Below the pieces are notes generated by a model. The model was not told the origin of the DNA. It ran no database searches and worked only from the letters and a program-made list of their open reading frames with translations. 64,000 nt of DNA, from contig OZ025252.1 of NCBI GenBank assembly GCA_964019135.1, positions 4,170,823 to 4,234,822 of the forward strand. Direction: 5' to 3'. Position numbers and translations under genes: made by a program. This document shows positions 33,431 to 45,060 of the stretch, in pieces. Origin of the DNA: Arenicola marina. Lineage: Eukaryota; Annelida; Polychaeta; Arenicolidae. Each line of letters opens with the position of its first letter. Positions within the stretch are counted from its first letter, which is position 1.

Positions 33431-34633
33431 AGCTGTCAATCGTAAACACGCCAGTTGGGTATCCATGGCGTGTATGGTGACAGACCACAGACAGCTAGAT
33501 TGGGAGATCTCTAGTTCTACCTTCCTCAGCTTGGCGCTCCCCTTGACACGACTAGTCCCGGTAGTGCATGTAGTTATCATGCGGTGCCGCGGTGCCTATA
33601 GTAACACTAGCATGCGGGTCTACCACATGGTACTCCTCTTCCTTAAGCCTTGTTAGCAGCTGTGGGAGGAGACAGAGACAGCTCAAGCCGGTGACACACT
33701 TGACCGAATACATGACAAGAGAACTGAAGATACGAAACGTCGTAATTTCCTGGTCATGGCTTGCATGTGATCAAATAATAGATAACTTCCCTTGGCTCGC
33801 CACGACCCGTCACGGCAGTCTTTCTTTTCTTTGAAGATCGAGTTAAATGACTCGGTCCCGTGACAACTCGCCCTATAGTCGCTGACACAAGGACACCTCG
33901 GAAAACACCCTTTGAGCAGTTGAGCACTTGGCGCTGAGCAAGCGCGATCTGTTTGTTAGGCAACAGGTGGCCGCCTGCGATCGGCCCAAGATAAACTCTA
34001 GAAGGTCGATGTAAGGCAGGCTTTCATTGAGGCGAAAGTCGCCGCACGCATCGAAATATTTTCCTTTGAGTTTCTATTCAAGTCTATTCAGATGGTGGGC
34101 AGCCATCATCAACCAGATGTTCTACGCACATATATATTCATGCGGACGGCTGGATTTCAAAGTTATGCTAAGGCCATAAAGATATTTAAACAGCGTATCT
34201 GTATTTCTTTGCTCTTTAATGTATGAAATCTTATACTTAAGCCAAAACCATTGTATTTGGTTCATAATACGGATATAACCTCGCCAAGGGATGAGGGAGG
34301 GGGTATTTCTCGGCAACTGACACAACAGTGATGGAGATACCTCTGTAATCGAGATCAATAAAACGAGATTATATCACTATTTGTTTCCCTTTAGTGAGTG
34401 AACGAATTGCTTGTCATTGATATGTTTACGGCTATATCAATGTACTTCCTTGTCCACGTGACAACCCAATTATAAGACACGAAGATTATGAGCCAGCCCT
34501 TTAAATAAAGTAACAACAAATGTGCACGCATGTAGTTGTCCCGTGACGTCAGCACATTGACGTAGCCCGCATGGTTAGCCGGGAACCAGGCAGTCAACAT
34601 AATAAACTCTTGTGAGACCGGGAACCAGCCAGT

Positions 34634-34641
34634 TCACGTGA
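34634..34641. promoter_or_regulatory. E-box palindrome TCACGTGA
   Basis: One of seven perfect copies, at 1,836, 8,946, 34,634, 35,554, 38,698, 59,232 and 60,275. This is the preferred site class of USF and MITF/TFE bHLH-zipper proteins. The flanks differ at every copy, so they are not pieces of one repeat. Confidence 0.3.
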
Positions 34642-35127
34642 TCGACTCAATTGGGACCCGGACCAGCCTGCCCGCATGGAGAGTCGCCTGCGGTATGCAC
34701 TGGGAGGGTTCAGGAAGCAAGCGGTATTATAAGTATAGTAATTAGCTGTAATTATACCTTTAACTGAAAGAAATGGGATAGTGCACTCATAGCTAGGTAT
34801 CGTAGGCCATACCATGTTGAAAATGGATCGGTAGTCGCTTTGCATCATAATTTTTTTATCACGGATTTTCTGCCATAATTTCACTCAAAAAAAAAAGTCT
34901 TAGATGTTTTCCAATTTTATTTATATGTAGGCCTAACGAGAGAATTGTAAACTTAAGTGGTGTATGTATCTGTTGTAACGTATTGTGCGATGAACGAAGC
35001 GGCCGTGTTCACTATATGTCTCGTGACATTCAGAGATTGACAAAGAAACTACATATATGAATCGCTCTATTTAGCTATTATGTCTATACCGAACTGACAC
35101 CAACCCGTGCCCATAAGGTCTGAGTGA

Positions 35128-35303
35128 TACCTCAGGGGCGGATCTAGGAATTTGCCAAGGGCGGGGGGTGCTTTCTGAAAACCTTGCGACCGGGAGGGGT
35201 GGGGGAGGGTTCTCGAAGAAGCCGACTTTAACAGTGTATGTTCAGGTTCAGAGGGGGGGTTGCAACTCCCCTAACCCCCCCCCCTGGATCCGCCCCTGTA
35301 CCT
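35128..35303. mobile_element. 166-bp inverted-repeat MITE, hAT-like ends
   Basis: The element spans 35,133-35,298. It opens with CAGGGGCGGATCTAGG and closes with the complement of CAGGGGCGGATCCAGG, one mismatch in 16. TACCT precedes it (35,128-35,132) and follows it (35,299-35,303), so a 5-bp target duplication fits. hAT elements usually make 8 bp, and the flanking octamers do not match. The interior is short, carries G-runs next to each end and cannot encode a transposase, so it is non-autonomous. Confidence 0.8.
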
Positions 35304-37850
35304 ACCCCACAGCGCTGACCTAGCCACGAATGGACTCTCGCAACATGATTGCGCAACAAAAGGTCTCGTGGTTGCTATTATTATGACTGAAAACAATGAA
35401 GGTTAACCGATAATTGACGCAGCGGCCTCCAAACGAGTGGCCTAACGATGGTGATGTCGGCCAATTAATTGGCTGCCTATCTAATTTCTTCCAGTGGGTA
35501 ATGTCTCTGTAGTATTTGTTACATCAAGGCATTGACGTCTTACGCCGACCGTATCACGTGAATATGTAGTGCTCATTTTATCCGCTAGGATATTGTCCGA
35601 CCAATAGACGGTCGTTCCAAACATGTCAATGCTGAATGGAAGGTGTGGCGGAGAAAAGTCACGAGAAACGTGAGCCGAAGGACGAGGACAATAAACACTT
35701 TTTTACGTATATTTGCGACATTAAATTACGACGTCCACTCCATTGGCTAAAATCGCATTCAGAGGAGAACGAAAGGATCAAATCTAAGTAACATCACAAA
35801 AGAATTAACATACATCGTTTGTAAAGAAGGAGTGGTGCTTAAAATTGAACTGAAATGCGATACCTTATGACATTTATTATATATAATAAGTTTTGAGAAT
35901 TGCGACGCTAAATGAGTCAATCAACTGCTTTGACCAAGAAGTTAATTTAGTGACAACGAAAGAATTAACGTTATTGCGAGAAAACGATCAGGAGAAAACT
36001 ATTCGAAAGTCGCAGATTGCTGAGGCCATAGGAAATTGCTGAGGCCATTCCAGAGCTAGCCCACGCCATGGACTGCGCAACAGAGAGGCAAAGCGGAAAT
36101 ACAGTGAATTGAGCTGAATTGTAGAAATTTTGCCCTGGCTATTGAGACAGACAGCGATGATATGAGGAAACAGATGCGAGTCCATGGGCGCAACTGATGG
36201 TTCCTAAGAGTTAATAGATACGAGAATAAATATCTGCCTGAAGCGGCCGATTGTTGCGTAATCTTCTCCTGATTGCTTTGTGCGGCAACCTGTCGTGCCG
36301 GCGCTAGTTACAAAGGGCGTCTCCAGCGAAACTGTCAGTCGGGTGCGCTGTCATTAAATTCCGCGCAGAGGCAGACAAAAGCGAGCCTCGCTATCGGAAA
36401 GACATCTCAATGCGACTGGACAATAGAAAGCAACATTCTCCCCTTGCGAACAATAGGAATAACCGGCCAACGCGTTTACCGCTATAGACTAAACATCTAA
36501 TCGCTACAGACGTAACAGCAGCGTCCACTGGGTCTATAGGCTTTTCTCGCTACATAAGGGCACCTATCTCTCGCGCGCTGTTAGACACAACAACAGACAA
36601 GCGGATAATGAATCGTGTAATACATTAGTTACATGGTGTCACTGGCAAATAACTTTCCAATAGCTGCAGTCCCCAAACGCAACTTTCTATAAAAATCAAT
36701 TTTACTAGATACAATTAGATGGAGTTGATAAAGATCTGACTTTTACAATGTTTGCAGTTGTAGAAGTCGACTACAACGCCCTGTATGGTAACTAGTGATA
36801 ACCAACTTTCCCCGTTATATGCAGACCGGGAGAGAGGATAAAATTGAATATTGCATCCTTTCATAAATAAATGTACTTCATAGATCCCCATGCCCAAGCA
36901 TTGTGTGGTACATGGTAGGTAGGACAGCGCTATCTCCTCGGCCATCCGTTCAGTTGAATGAATCGTTTGCTTCTTGTGCACTATAGCACATCATTGTTGA
37001 AACTTGTCAATGAAACGGACGTCCTTTTCGTACATGACTGAAAAAGAGAGAAAGACAGACAGGGGGAGAGGGAGAGTAAAATGTGCACACGTCACTCGAC
37101 AATTACACTCCTATTACATGTGTTCTGGGTGATAGGCCTACAGATAATAAAGTGACTCACTTCGGATTATAATACTATCATGTAAAATAATGTATTAAGT
37201 AATTTGTCATGACGGAGTCAAGTGAAGTAAAGAAATAAAATTAACAACTCACGATCAATTCAATTGTGATTAGCTTTCTGATCAGAGAGATTAAACATAA
37301 TCGACGAGTCCCGAATGCATATATATGCGTTCGTTTAGAATATGATATCTATCGCTTTGCAATAAGTAGTGCATCAAAATAACGATAGTGAATATCCAGT
37401 AATATTTCTTCTTTCAATTTCAACACTCCGCAAAAAAGTGACACTGCGCAGCGTGCAAGTTACTTATATCATTATATATACCCGGTCAAAGTACTCCTTT
37501 AGTTCAGAACATAAAAAAACAACCAATCGTTTGAAATATTTGTAAAATTTACACCGCTATTACCGACAATTTGTTTTCAACGATTTGTTTTGACTATTTA
37601 TAAAAAAATCTCCTCTACACTTCTGTTTTGAGATATATATTTTTTATATTTGACGCTCCTGCCCTGACATGTTGGTAATGACATCCGGGTGATATGGTCC
37701 TGGGTTTGTGTCACACGCGGCTGACCCTTTGACCCCTTAGCCAAAGTGGGCGTTAAAATAGTGTGTGTCTTTCACGCTTCGTATGCTACCGAAAGAGAAG
37801 TGGTTAGGCGTAGCGCCGTGGAACAAGTGGGTGGGCGAGTGGGTGGGAGC
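35304..37850. other. Gene-free single-copy stretch
   Basis: AT-leaning unique DNA with no G/C homopolymers and no repeat unit. Frames of 60-90 codons have no recognisable domain. A near-perfect 22-bp AT-rich palindrome sits at 37,312-37,333. Confidence 0.6.
37722..37735 (-). promoter_or_regulatory. Perfect DR2 nuclear-receptor element
   Basis: The + strand TGACCCTTTGACCC is, on the complement, GGGTCA-AA-GGGTCA: two perfect RGKTCA half-sites spaced by two bases. This is the DR2 arrangement used by retinoid-type receptor pairs. About 0.2 such matches (DR1, DR2 or DR5) are expected by chance in the single-copy part of the window. Confidence 0.3.
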
Positions 37851-38600
37851 CCGAGGGGGGGGGGGGGGGGATGCTGACTGGTTATAGCCCCGTTACCAGT
37901 TTGTCAAAATTAGGTCGACTATCATACCGACATTAAATGTTCTCCGTCGCTTTCAGACTGGGACGTGTTTTGGTGGTAATTACACCTACTCAAGGTCGGT
38001 CGTTTGTAACCTGAAAGTGTGGGAGTCCGGATGGGGTGGGGGTGAGGGCGTTGGGAGACGATATGTAACGGCGGGGGGGGGGGGGAGGGGGGTGCAGATG
38101 AGGTGGGCGTGGGGTAATTGAGATGGGGGTGGAAGGTGGGGGGGGGGGTCAACGAATGAAATTGCTGCTGGTATATGTGCTTTGGAACTGGAGACCCAAT
38201 ACGTGTGATTGGGATGTAGGCAGTAGAGTTTTGGAAAGGGTCATGGGGTGGGGTAGGATGCGGAGGGTATTGTGAGGGGGGGGGGGAGGGCACAGGTCGG
38301 GGTGGGGCGGGCTGAGGTTGGTGAAGGAGACGTGGTGACGTGCAGACTGTCGAATGAGGGGTGCAGAAATATGGTATATGTGGCATAGATGACGCCAGAG
38401 GCGGGGGCCGTCCAGGGTGGAGAGAGGGGGGTAGGGTTGGGGGGGGGGGTTAGAAGGGAATGAGGTAGTGGGGGGTGGAGGAGAGGGCGGCTGTAGCTAA
38501 GTGAGACGAAAGCTTTCCAGGAGTGAGTAGAGGGGAGGAAGTCTGCATGGGGGAGTGGGGAGGGGGGGGGGTGCTAAAGGGGACCCAGCGGTCGCAGCAG
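37851..38600 (+). repeat. G-rich simple-sequence region
   Basis: Several runs of 9-16 G (16 at 37,855-37,870) are separated by GGGGTGGGG-type sequence. Pro-rich minus-strand frames here (37,922-38,386; 38,450-38,662) are composition artefacts. Confidence 0.75.
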
Positions 38601-40720
38601 GGATGGATGAAGACCCCCTTCCCCTCCCCCACCGGACCCGACCTAGGTACAGAGTATGTCAAAGATCATTGAAGACAATTGGGCCGCATTACCTCAATCA
38701 CGTGACATGCGCCTGTGCGGCCGGATGTTCCTCGCTGTCCCCCATCAAAATTACACTTGCCTTTCCTGCCGCATTCAAGATGGGGAAATTGTTCCGGCGA
38801 GTAATTGTCCTCTCGTTTGCGAGGCCTCGCCCAGCCCCAGCTCTCGCTGCCTCGACGATGGAGCGCGTGTCCTAAATTTAATCTGATCTTTTATCCTACA
38901 CCCATTATGGTGATTGTGACGAAATTATCTTTGACATTAAGACTGAACGTTTGAGGCAGGCGCTTTCTAATTTTCCGTCATTTCCGAGTTTTGAGCAATC
39001 TCGCCATTAGCGCAGGCAATTTCAGCCGCGTCCGTATCTTGCACCCCCCCCCCACTCCCCTTCTGCCCTCCATCCATGCCACAGCTCTACCCCGCACCCC
39101 CCTACACTACTCCCTGTCCCCTGCCTGCCTGCCTACCGACCCTGTCGACTGCGCCGCCGCCGACAAGACTTAGCCGCCTTTTTGCTTTGGCTGTGTCAAC
39201 AAATGATGTCCGCCGGCAATCTAAATGCAAGGCCGGGTGTGTCGAGAAATGATGTACCCAATCAAAATTCAAGCCGAGCCGGAGACCGAGCTTTTCGGGC
39301 CTCATCCCTTGGTCGTCCGAGATAAGATCGCCGTACGTCCTGTTCTGGCTGCGCGGGGTGCAAGATAACTTCCCTGTCTATGGCTCCACCTTATCATTCC
39401 GGTCGATTTGTCCCCAGCCGGCTGCCGCGACGGCGAATCCTTTCCACTCGCTGCCCTCATCGATGACCCTTAGCCGCGCCCACCCTTCCTCCCCCACCGC
39501 CCCTTTCCCCCAAACCCTGGGCCGTGTTAGTCCCATGTCCATGCACCCAATCCCTAACCCATGCCACATCTCACCCACAGCCCAGTTCGTCTGGGTGAGT
39601 CTCAGTGACACCCAACCCCCCCGGGGGGCCCCCTCACCCCCTCCCAGACCGTCCGTCCCTCCCTCTCCCTCCGTCGAGAATAACTCCCGACACTCGGTCC
39701 ATCTTGTACGAAGTCTGCCAATTCCACTCGGATTAGGTCAGATGACGGCTTGAGTAACTCATCAGGCTGTATCTTCGGCCTCTCAAATTGCCGTGATCCG
39801 CCAGGCGGGCGCTATCGGGGCGGTCGGGGCGACCAGCACGCCCCCCCCCCCAACACCCCCGGCCCTTCCCCCCCCCCCCACGACCCCCGGCCGTTGGGTG
39901 GGGCCCAGGCCGGCCGTAGTCCATTAGATTCCTGGATCGTACTTTCCACTCTCTGGAAGCCCACGCCGCTAGGTGGCTGCTGCGCTATCGATGAGCCCTC
40001 GTCTCACTCGGCCTCACTACGCGGCGCCACCCGTCAATACATAGAGCGGCTGTCGAAATCCGACGAGCAAAAAACCTTTTCCGGTGGTATCCGTCTCGAC
40101 TTGGACTTACACCCAGACAGAAGACGGGTAGGGGCGGGCGTCTACGGGGGCGTCTAGTAAGGGTGATATCCCCACCGGGCCCACGACCGGTTCAGTGGCC
40201 CCTATTGACTTGAAATAATGCCATAATTTGTTGATCAATTGCTGGAATCTGCTTACTGTCATGTCTTGCGATGTGGAGATTATTCATGGCGTCGACGATA
40301 CTGGTTGGGGTGGGGTGGTGAGGGGTGGTGTGTGTGTGGGGGGGGGGGTGCGCGAGGGCGGCGTATGGTGTCTTGGTCCCTCTGGGGGCGGGTGAAAGGG
40401 GCGATTCGGGTGCCGAGACACGGGCAGGGTGGGCCTGTCTTCAGCCCACCTGGACCCTGTTGCGGGCAGCTGAGGCTCCACTGGCGAGGCCAGTGGCTAC
40501 ACCTCGACACCCCGCCCCCCCCTCCCCCCGGCCCCCCACCCATCATCCTGACCCTGGCCTCCCCCCCGCTTCCCCCATCACCCTGACCTTAGCTCCTCCG
40601 TTACCCGTGCAGACAGCAACGCTGGTGCGAAAGAATTGCACCGTTGAGTGTCTCCAACTTGATCCGCGGAGGGCAGGGAACCACGCGGCAGTCAGATAAG
40701 GTATTAAAGCAATATATTCT
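38601..40720. other. Single-copy, CpG-containing stretch; candidate regulatory DNA
   Basis: Complex CpG-rich sequence broken by C-runs (39,043-39,053; 39,839-39,880) and a G-run (40,337-40,348). It holds TCACGTGA at 38,698 and a CTCF-like site at 39,966. Overlapping frames of 60-135 codons occur on both strands, but none has an identifiable domain. Confidence 0.5.
39966..39977 (+). promoter_or_regulatory. CTCF-like motif
   Basis: CCGCTAGGTGGC matches CCASYAGRKGGC at 11 of 12 positions when N-type tolerance is applied at the Y position. By composition about two such matches are expected by chance, so this is a weak candidate. Confidence 0.25.
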
Positions 40721-41366
40721 GTAATTTTTTGTATTACTAACCTCTTCCCATGTCAAATAAGTATATTTTGTCTTGAATTAAATCCTGAAAGCCTGTGGCC
40801 TCGGAGAGAAGCAATTTGGTCACCGGAGCAGAAGTTGGTGGCCGGCTTTATATCCCTGCGCGCCTGTTCGCTGTTCAGTATTGTGTGTGTGATGTCGACG
40901 GCGGCTCGCTATCACGTCCGCGCGCGATATACATAAACCGCGGAGTTTTATATTGAAATTGTTGTTTTACAGACTTTCAGAGATATAAAACATATATGCA
41001 TCATCATTTTGAGATACTTTTAGTCTTGATTCTAAAATGTAAAAGATCTAAGATGGCGTATGTAAGTATATTGCTTTACCGTTTAACTGCGTCATGCATT
41101 CTAGTGCGCTCGTTTGGTCTGCTCTCTCGTGGGGTATGGAACCGCTCGCCTTGCAGCTCCTTGACATGTGTAAGCTTATCTGATACATATATGGACACTG
41201 ACATTGAATGCCAAGGTGTTCTATTGCTCCACGTTAATCAACGGCTACGTGTCAAATAAGAGGCATTTGTTATTAATGACTTTCGATGTCTGATCAGAAC
41301 ATGACTTTACGTTTACATATAAGCTTACATAATACTGAGTGACCTACACTGGCGAATCAACAGTAC
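40721..41366. other. Gene-free single-copy stretch before the gap
   Basis: AT-rich unique DNA running into the N block. One 87-codon frame (40,996-41,259) has no domain I recognise. Confidence 0.6.
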
Positions 41367-41566
41367 NNNNNNNNNNNNNNNNNNNNNNNNNNNNNNNNNN
41401 NNNNNNNNNNNNNNNNNNNNNNNNNNNNNNNNNNNNNNNNNNNNNNNNNNNNNNNNNNNNNNNNNNNNNNNNNNNNNNNNNNNNNNNNNNNNNNNNNNNN
41501 NNNNNNNNNNNNNNNNNNNNNNNNNNNNNNNNNNNNNNNNNNNNNNNNNNNNNNNNNNNNNNNNNN
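41367..41566. other. Assembly gap of exactly 200 N
   Basis: The run is exactly 200 N, a round placeholder value typical of scaffolding rather than a measured gap. Open frames crossing it are meaningless. Order, orientation and distance across this point are uncertain. Confidence 0.99.
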
Positions 41567-42380
41567 GTATTTAGCAGCTTCATGATATGAATATGTGACG
41601 GATTTTCAATAATTTGACGCAATTATTTCCCAAGAGAACACATGTAACATACAGATTGCTGATTGACTATTCGTAATCACAATTCAACAATGGACAGGTT
41701 GACTTACGCAGTCATTTATGGCTCTGTTATATCTTATGTATTGTCATTTCAGTTGACAATAATGCATGCATATTAGAACGGGATGAATAAGGTATAGAAC
41801 CTCATTGTAATTAATTCCCACAGATCGAGGTGTCATATAGCATTCTGTGTGATCATAAATAGCAAATGATTTTTTTCCAATTTCAATATGGATAATGGAA
41901 AACGATATTGATCGAACATAAGATACCGCAATATAACTCACAGTGGGCAATCCTAGCATATATACCTAACGTCTCAATTTCACTATGGCATCAGGGTAGG
42001 TTGAGGATTTGTTTTTTGTTCTTACGAGTAACACAAAAAAAATAACTTTAGACTCAGCCGATACCCCTGAGAGGCACCACGCAGATTAAATGGACCGTTC
42101 TGGAAAGCTAATAGGTCATATTAATCGATACCAACTCGTCAATTAACTTCAAACTACTGTCAAACACTACCATACCTGAAAGAGACAATTAAGGAGTATA
42201 GCCATATATACAAATACGTCAGGGAATACTAAAGTTAACCAATTTACAAACTCTTTAGGTGGTTCTGACGAACGCGTCAGAGTGGGCTCAGTAGGTGTCG
42301 CCTTCATCGTGTCGGTGTTGAGGAATCTTCATTAATGTGCATCTTTTATGATCATTGTTAATATTTTTTATCATTAGTAG
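41567..42380. other. Gene-free single-copy stretch
   Basis: AT-rich unique DNA. No exon, RNA gene or repeat is seen. Confidence 0.6.
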
Positions 42381-42383
42381 ACC

Positions 42384-42664
42384 TATAGGGCCCCTGAGGG
42401 GGTGGGGGTGGGGGGGGGTGTAGCCATGTCGCGCGTCGATTTTAAGAAAAGGTCCATGTCGTGTGTCGATTTTAAGAAAAGGTCCATGTCGCGTGTCGAT
42501 TTTAAGAAAAGGTCCATGTCGCGTGTCGATTTTAAGAAAAGTTCCATGTCGCGTGTCGCTAAGTCTTATGTCGCATATCGATTCTAAGACAACCCCAATG
42601 TCGCGTTGTCGATTTTAAAAATCGCCGTGTCGCCGTGTCGAAAAAGCCCCTCTGGGGCCCTATA
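42384..42664. mobile_element. Small inverted-repeat element containing 30-bp tandem repeats
   Basis: TATAGGGCCCCTGAGGGG (42,384-42,401) faces the complement of TATAGGGCCCCAGAGGGG (42,647-42,664), one mismatch in 18. If the outer TATA is a target duplication, the element is 42,388-42,660, about 273 bp. Inside are four clean 30-bp units starting at 42,425, 42,455, 42,485 and 42,515, plus two or three decayed ones to about 42,628. Each unit starts CATGTCGCGTGTCGAT and ends TTTAAGAAAAGGTC. A 61-codon frame repeats a ten-residue peptide only because 30 is a multiple of three. It has no transposase and is non-autonomous; the family is unknown to me. Confidence 0.75.
42425..42564 (+). repeat. 30-bp tandem repeat inside the inverted-repeat element
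   Basis: Four full units and part of a fifth, differing by only one to three bases, between the two 18-bp inverted repeats. Decayed units follow to about 42,628. Confidence 0.9.
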
Positions 42665-43675
42665 TATAGCTCCAGCCTTGGTACTTATATTCCTGTGGTA
42701 TATTTGAACAAAAATGGTGAAAATACACGCACAATAACATGGCCTAACAGGTCACAATTTCATATCGGGTATCAAAGCAAAGACATGCGTTCAACTGTCA
42801 TTGGAATTGGATTTCGTTTTAAAGTGACTCATTGCTATATTGCGACCTACAGTAACAGCTGAGTCAGTATATATATATATATGACCATTGCCAACACTAT
42901 CGCGTCGTGTTTACACAATTCCCAATTGAAAACTAATATGTCACATCAGAAAGCTGTATCTTGAGCAACCGTATGGGCTTTTGACAACTGAAACGTCTAT
43001 CAACAACTGATATTACATGTTTGGTGCTAATTGTTCTTATTCTATTGCAGATAGCAGAGATAGGTGTCAGTGTTTGAAGCTGCATTGCCAAGTGCCATGA
43101 CTTTCACCCTCTACCTGCTGTACAGCTGTAAACCAGGTTGGTATTCCCGCCCATTGTCTTCTTGACCTTTGTCGTAATATAATAACTATATGAACTATCA
43201 AACGTGTGAATTCAATGTCTTTGGGTTATTGTATGTGGACGGAGTTCCAATTCGTTGCAATGCCAAATGGTTTGATGTACCGGCACACAGTATGGAGAAT
43301 CACGGATATAATATAAAGTGTCAGTGAAGGATAGTTCGTAATCCAAACATCAACATTTATGGAAAATCCAAAACATTTCTTTCAACTCAAATCCACTTGG
43401 ACACAACAAAGAGCCAGGGACCAAGGATAAAGTGTCTGTAAAGGGTATTTCGCAACCTCAAACATCATCAAATTCCCGCACATATTATTAATCCCGGGGA
43501 GCATCAATATTTGTTTCGTATAGAACTAAAACTCATTAACAAAGGAACATCTTACATTTTAAACTCATGACTCACTCCATATTCGTATGCCCAGTTGCAT
43601 GACATTTCCGCGGTTTACCATGTGTCCCCTGTATTATCGCTCTAAGCAGCGCATGCTGCGTGTGCCCAGTGGCGG
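42665..43675. other. Gene-free single-copy stretch with a diverged duplication
   Basis: Unique AT-rich DNA. Two related segments, 43,313-43,358 and 43,427-43,475, share most bases (both start ATAAAGTGTC), an old duplication with an offset of 114 bp. A (TA)n run lies near 42,868-42,881. Confidence 0.55.
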
Positions 43676-45060
43676 ATGTCCTCGCAACAGACCGCCATCC
43701 TTGGCGCCGCGTCCTCCTTGAGACAATTTCCTCCAAGGCTTGGCGCTGCACCCCACTTGCCTCCTCCGCTGCCTGGTCTGCTGGTCTGCCGTCTGCTAGG
43801 CAGGCAGGCAGTCAGTCATCCTAAGGAACCGCCTCGGGCACCGCCTTACGCCTGTTCTCCCGCCCGCCTGCCCGGCCCCTTGGTCCCTGGAGGGCAGAGC
43901 CAATTGCTTATTGGCCCCTCGACCCATCCCCTCTCACCCCTCCCCCCCTCCTCCCCCTCCCGCCTTTCTTGTCCTTTCTTGTCCTCCGCGCAAGTGGCGT
44001 TATAGAAGCCGTCTGGAGCGGAAGTGCCTACTCGGGCAATCAATTGCGCCCTTTAAGTGTTGGCCCAACAATCTTGTAATGGGCACTGCGATTAACTCGC
44101 AAGACCTGAAGGAAGAACGGCCACAAGACGGCACTGATGGGGCTGATGGGGCGGGCGTGGTAGAGTGGGGGGAGGGGGGGGGGACTGGGGTGATGGGGTG
44201 GGAGGGGGCGGGGAGTTGGGAGGGGGGGGGGGGCGGGGGCGGGAGAGAGATGGGAGAAAGGGAGAGGAGGAAACAGGGCAAGAGAGAGGGGGGGAATGGG
44301 AAGGGAAAGGGTAGGAAGAGGGGGGGGGGGGAGAAGGACGGGTATAGCACGGAGAGTGACGAGCGGCAAGACGGGAGGTGGAGGGGATGGGGGGTAAAGG
44401 ACTGAGGAAAGGCCCGCAATGGCCAGACGGCAAGACGATTGGCGCGGGTTCCAGGGGGTGGGGGTGGTGACAGCAAGATGGAGAGGGAATGAGTTGGGGG
44501 GGGGGGTTAGGGAATTGGGAGGAGGGTGGATATCCGTCTCCATGACACCCACAGAGGAGAGGGCGCCTGGTATTGACAGATGTCCCATCATCCTTCCTGC
44601 AAGCATCCCTTCCCGCCCCCAGTCCCCCTTACGCCCTCCTTCCTCCCCCACCCCCCGGGGTCAAAGGGCCGTGTTCTTACGGGCTGTCGACCCTCCTTAA
44701 GCTTCCTATCATCCGATTGGCTGGGTGTCTATGGCCGTCTTAATTGGCACCGGGAGGCCCGAGCGACGATAGAGATCACTGACAGGCTTGTCGGGCAGCC
44801 CCGGGCGGGGGTCTCCGGGGCGGGTGGGTGGGCCGGCGGGCCGGCGGGCGTTCACCACCACCACCACGGCGGCCAGACCAGGCCCAGACATGGGACGACC
44901 ACGTTAAAGACGCCGGCGGAAGGCAGTGGAGGAGGAGGAGGAAGAAAACCACTCTTCAATTGCTTGAGCTGCGCACATGGCGCCAAAGCATGGTCGGTCA
45001 CGAGGCGTTTGCAGAGCGTCTTTAACATAGCGGCGGCATTGCAGCCTTAGATTTAATTTG
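43676..45060. other. Gene-free GC-rich stretch with G/C homopolymers
   Basis: CpG-rich unique DNA (43,676-44,110 and 44,700-45,040) flanks a G/A-rich simple tract at 44,160-44,400 containing several runs of 8-10 G. Overlapping frames of 60-200 codons on both strands are Pro/Ser or Gly/Arg rich, with no domain. None is called. Confidence 0.6.

Larger units (their letters stand above)
32501..34900. other. Gene-free single-copy stretch with SINE remnant
   Basis: Mixed single-copy DNA with short C-runs near 32,560 and 33,070-33,120. It contains a CTCF-like site, the tRNA-derived remnant listed separately and two of the palindromic 8-mers. No exon can be supported. Confidence 0.55.

Noticed and set aside
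37312-37333. Near-perfect 22-bp AT-rich palindrome as a regulatory site
   Set aside because: Alternating TA sequence makes palindromes cheap, and nothing nearby supports a function.
42402-42587. 61-codon frame with a ten-residue tandem peptide
   Set aside because: It is produced by 30-bp repeats inside a small transposon-like element; 30 is a multiple of three, so periodic peptide sequence is automatic.
44000-44651. Minus-strand frame of 203 codons rich in Pro and Ser
   Set aside because: It covers a G/A simple tract with several G homopolymers, and three overlapping frames are open in the same place.
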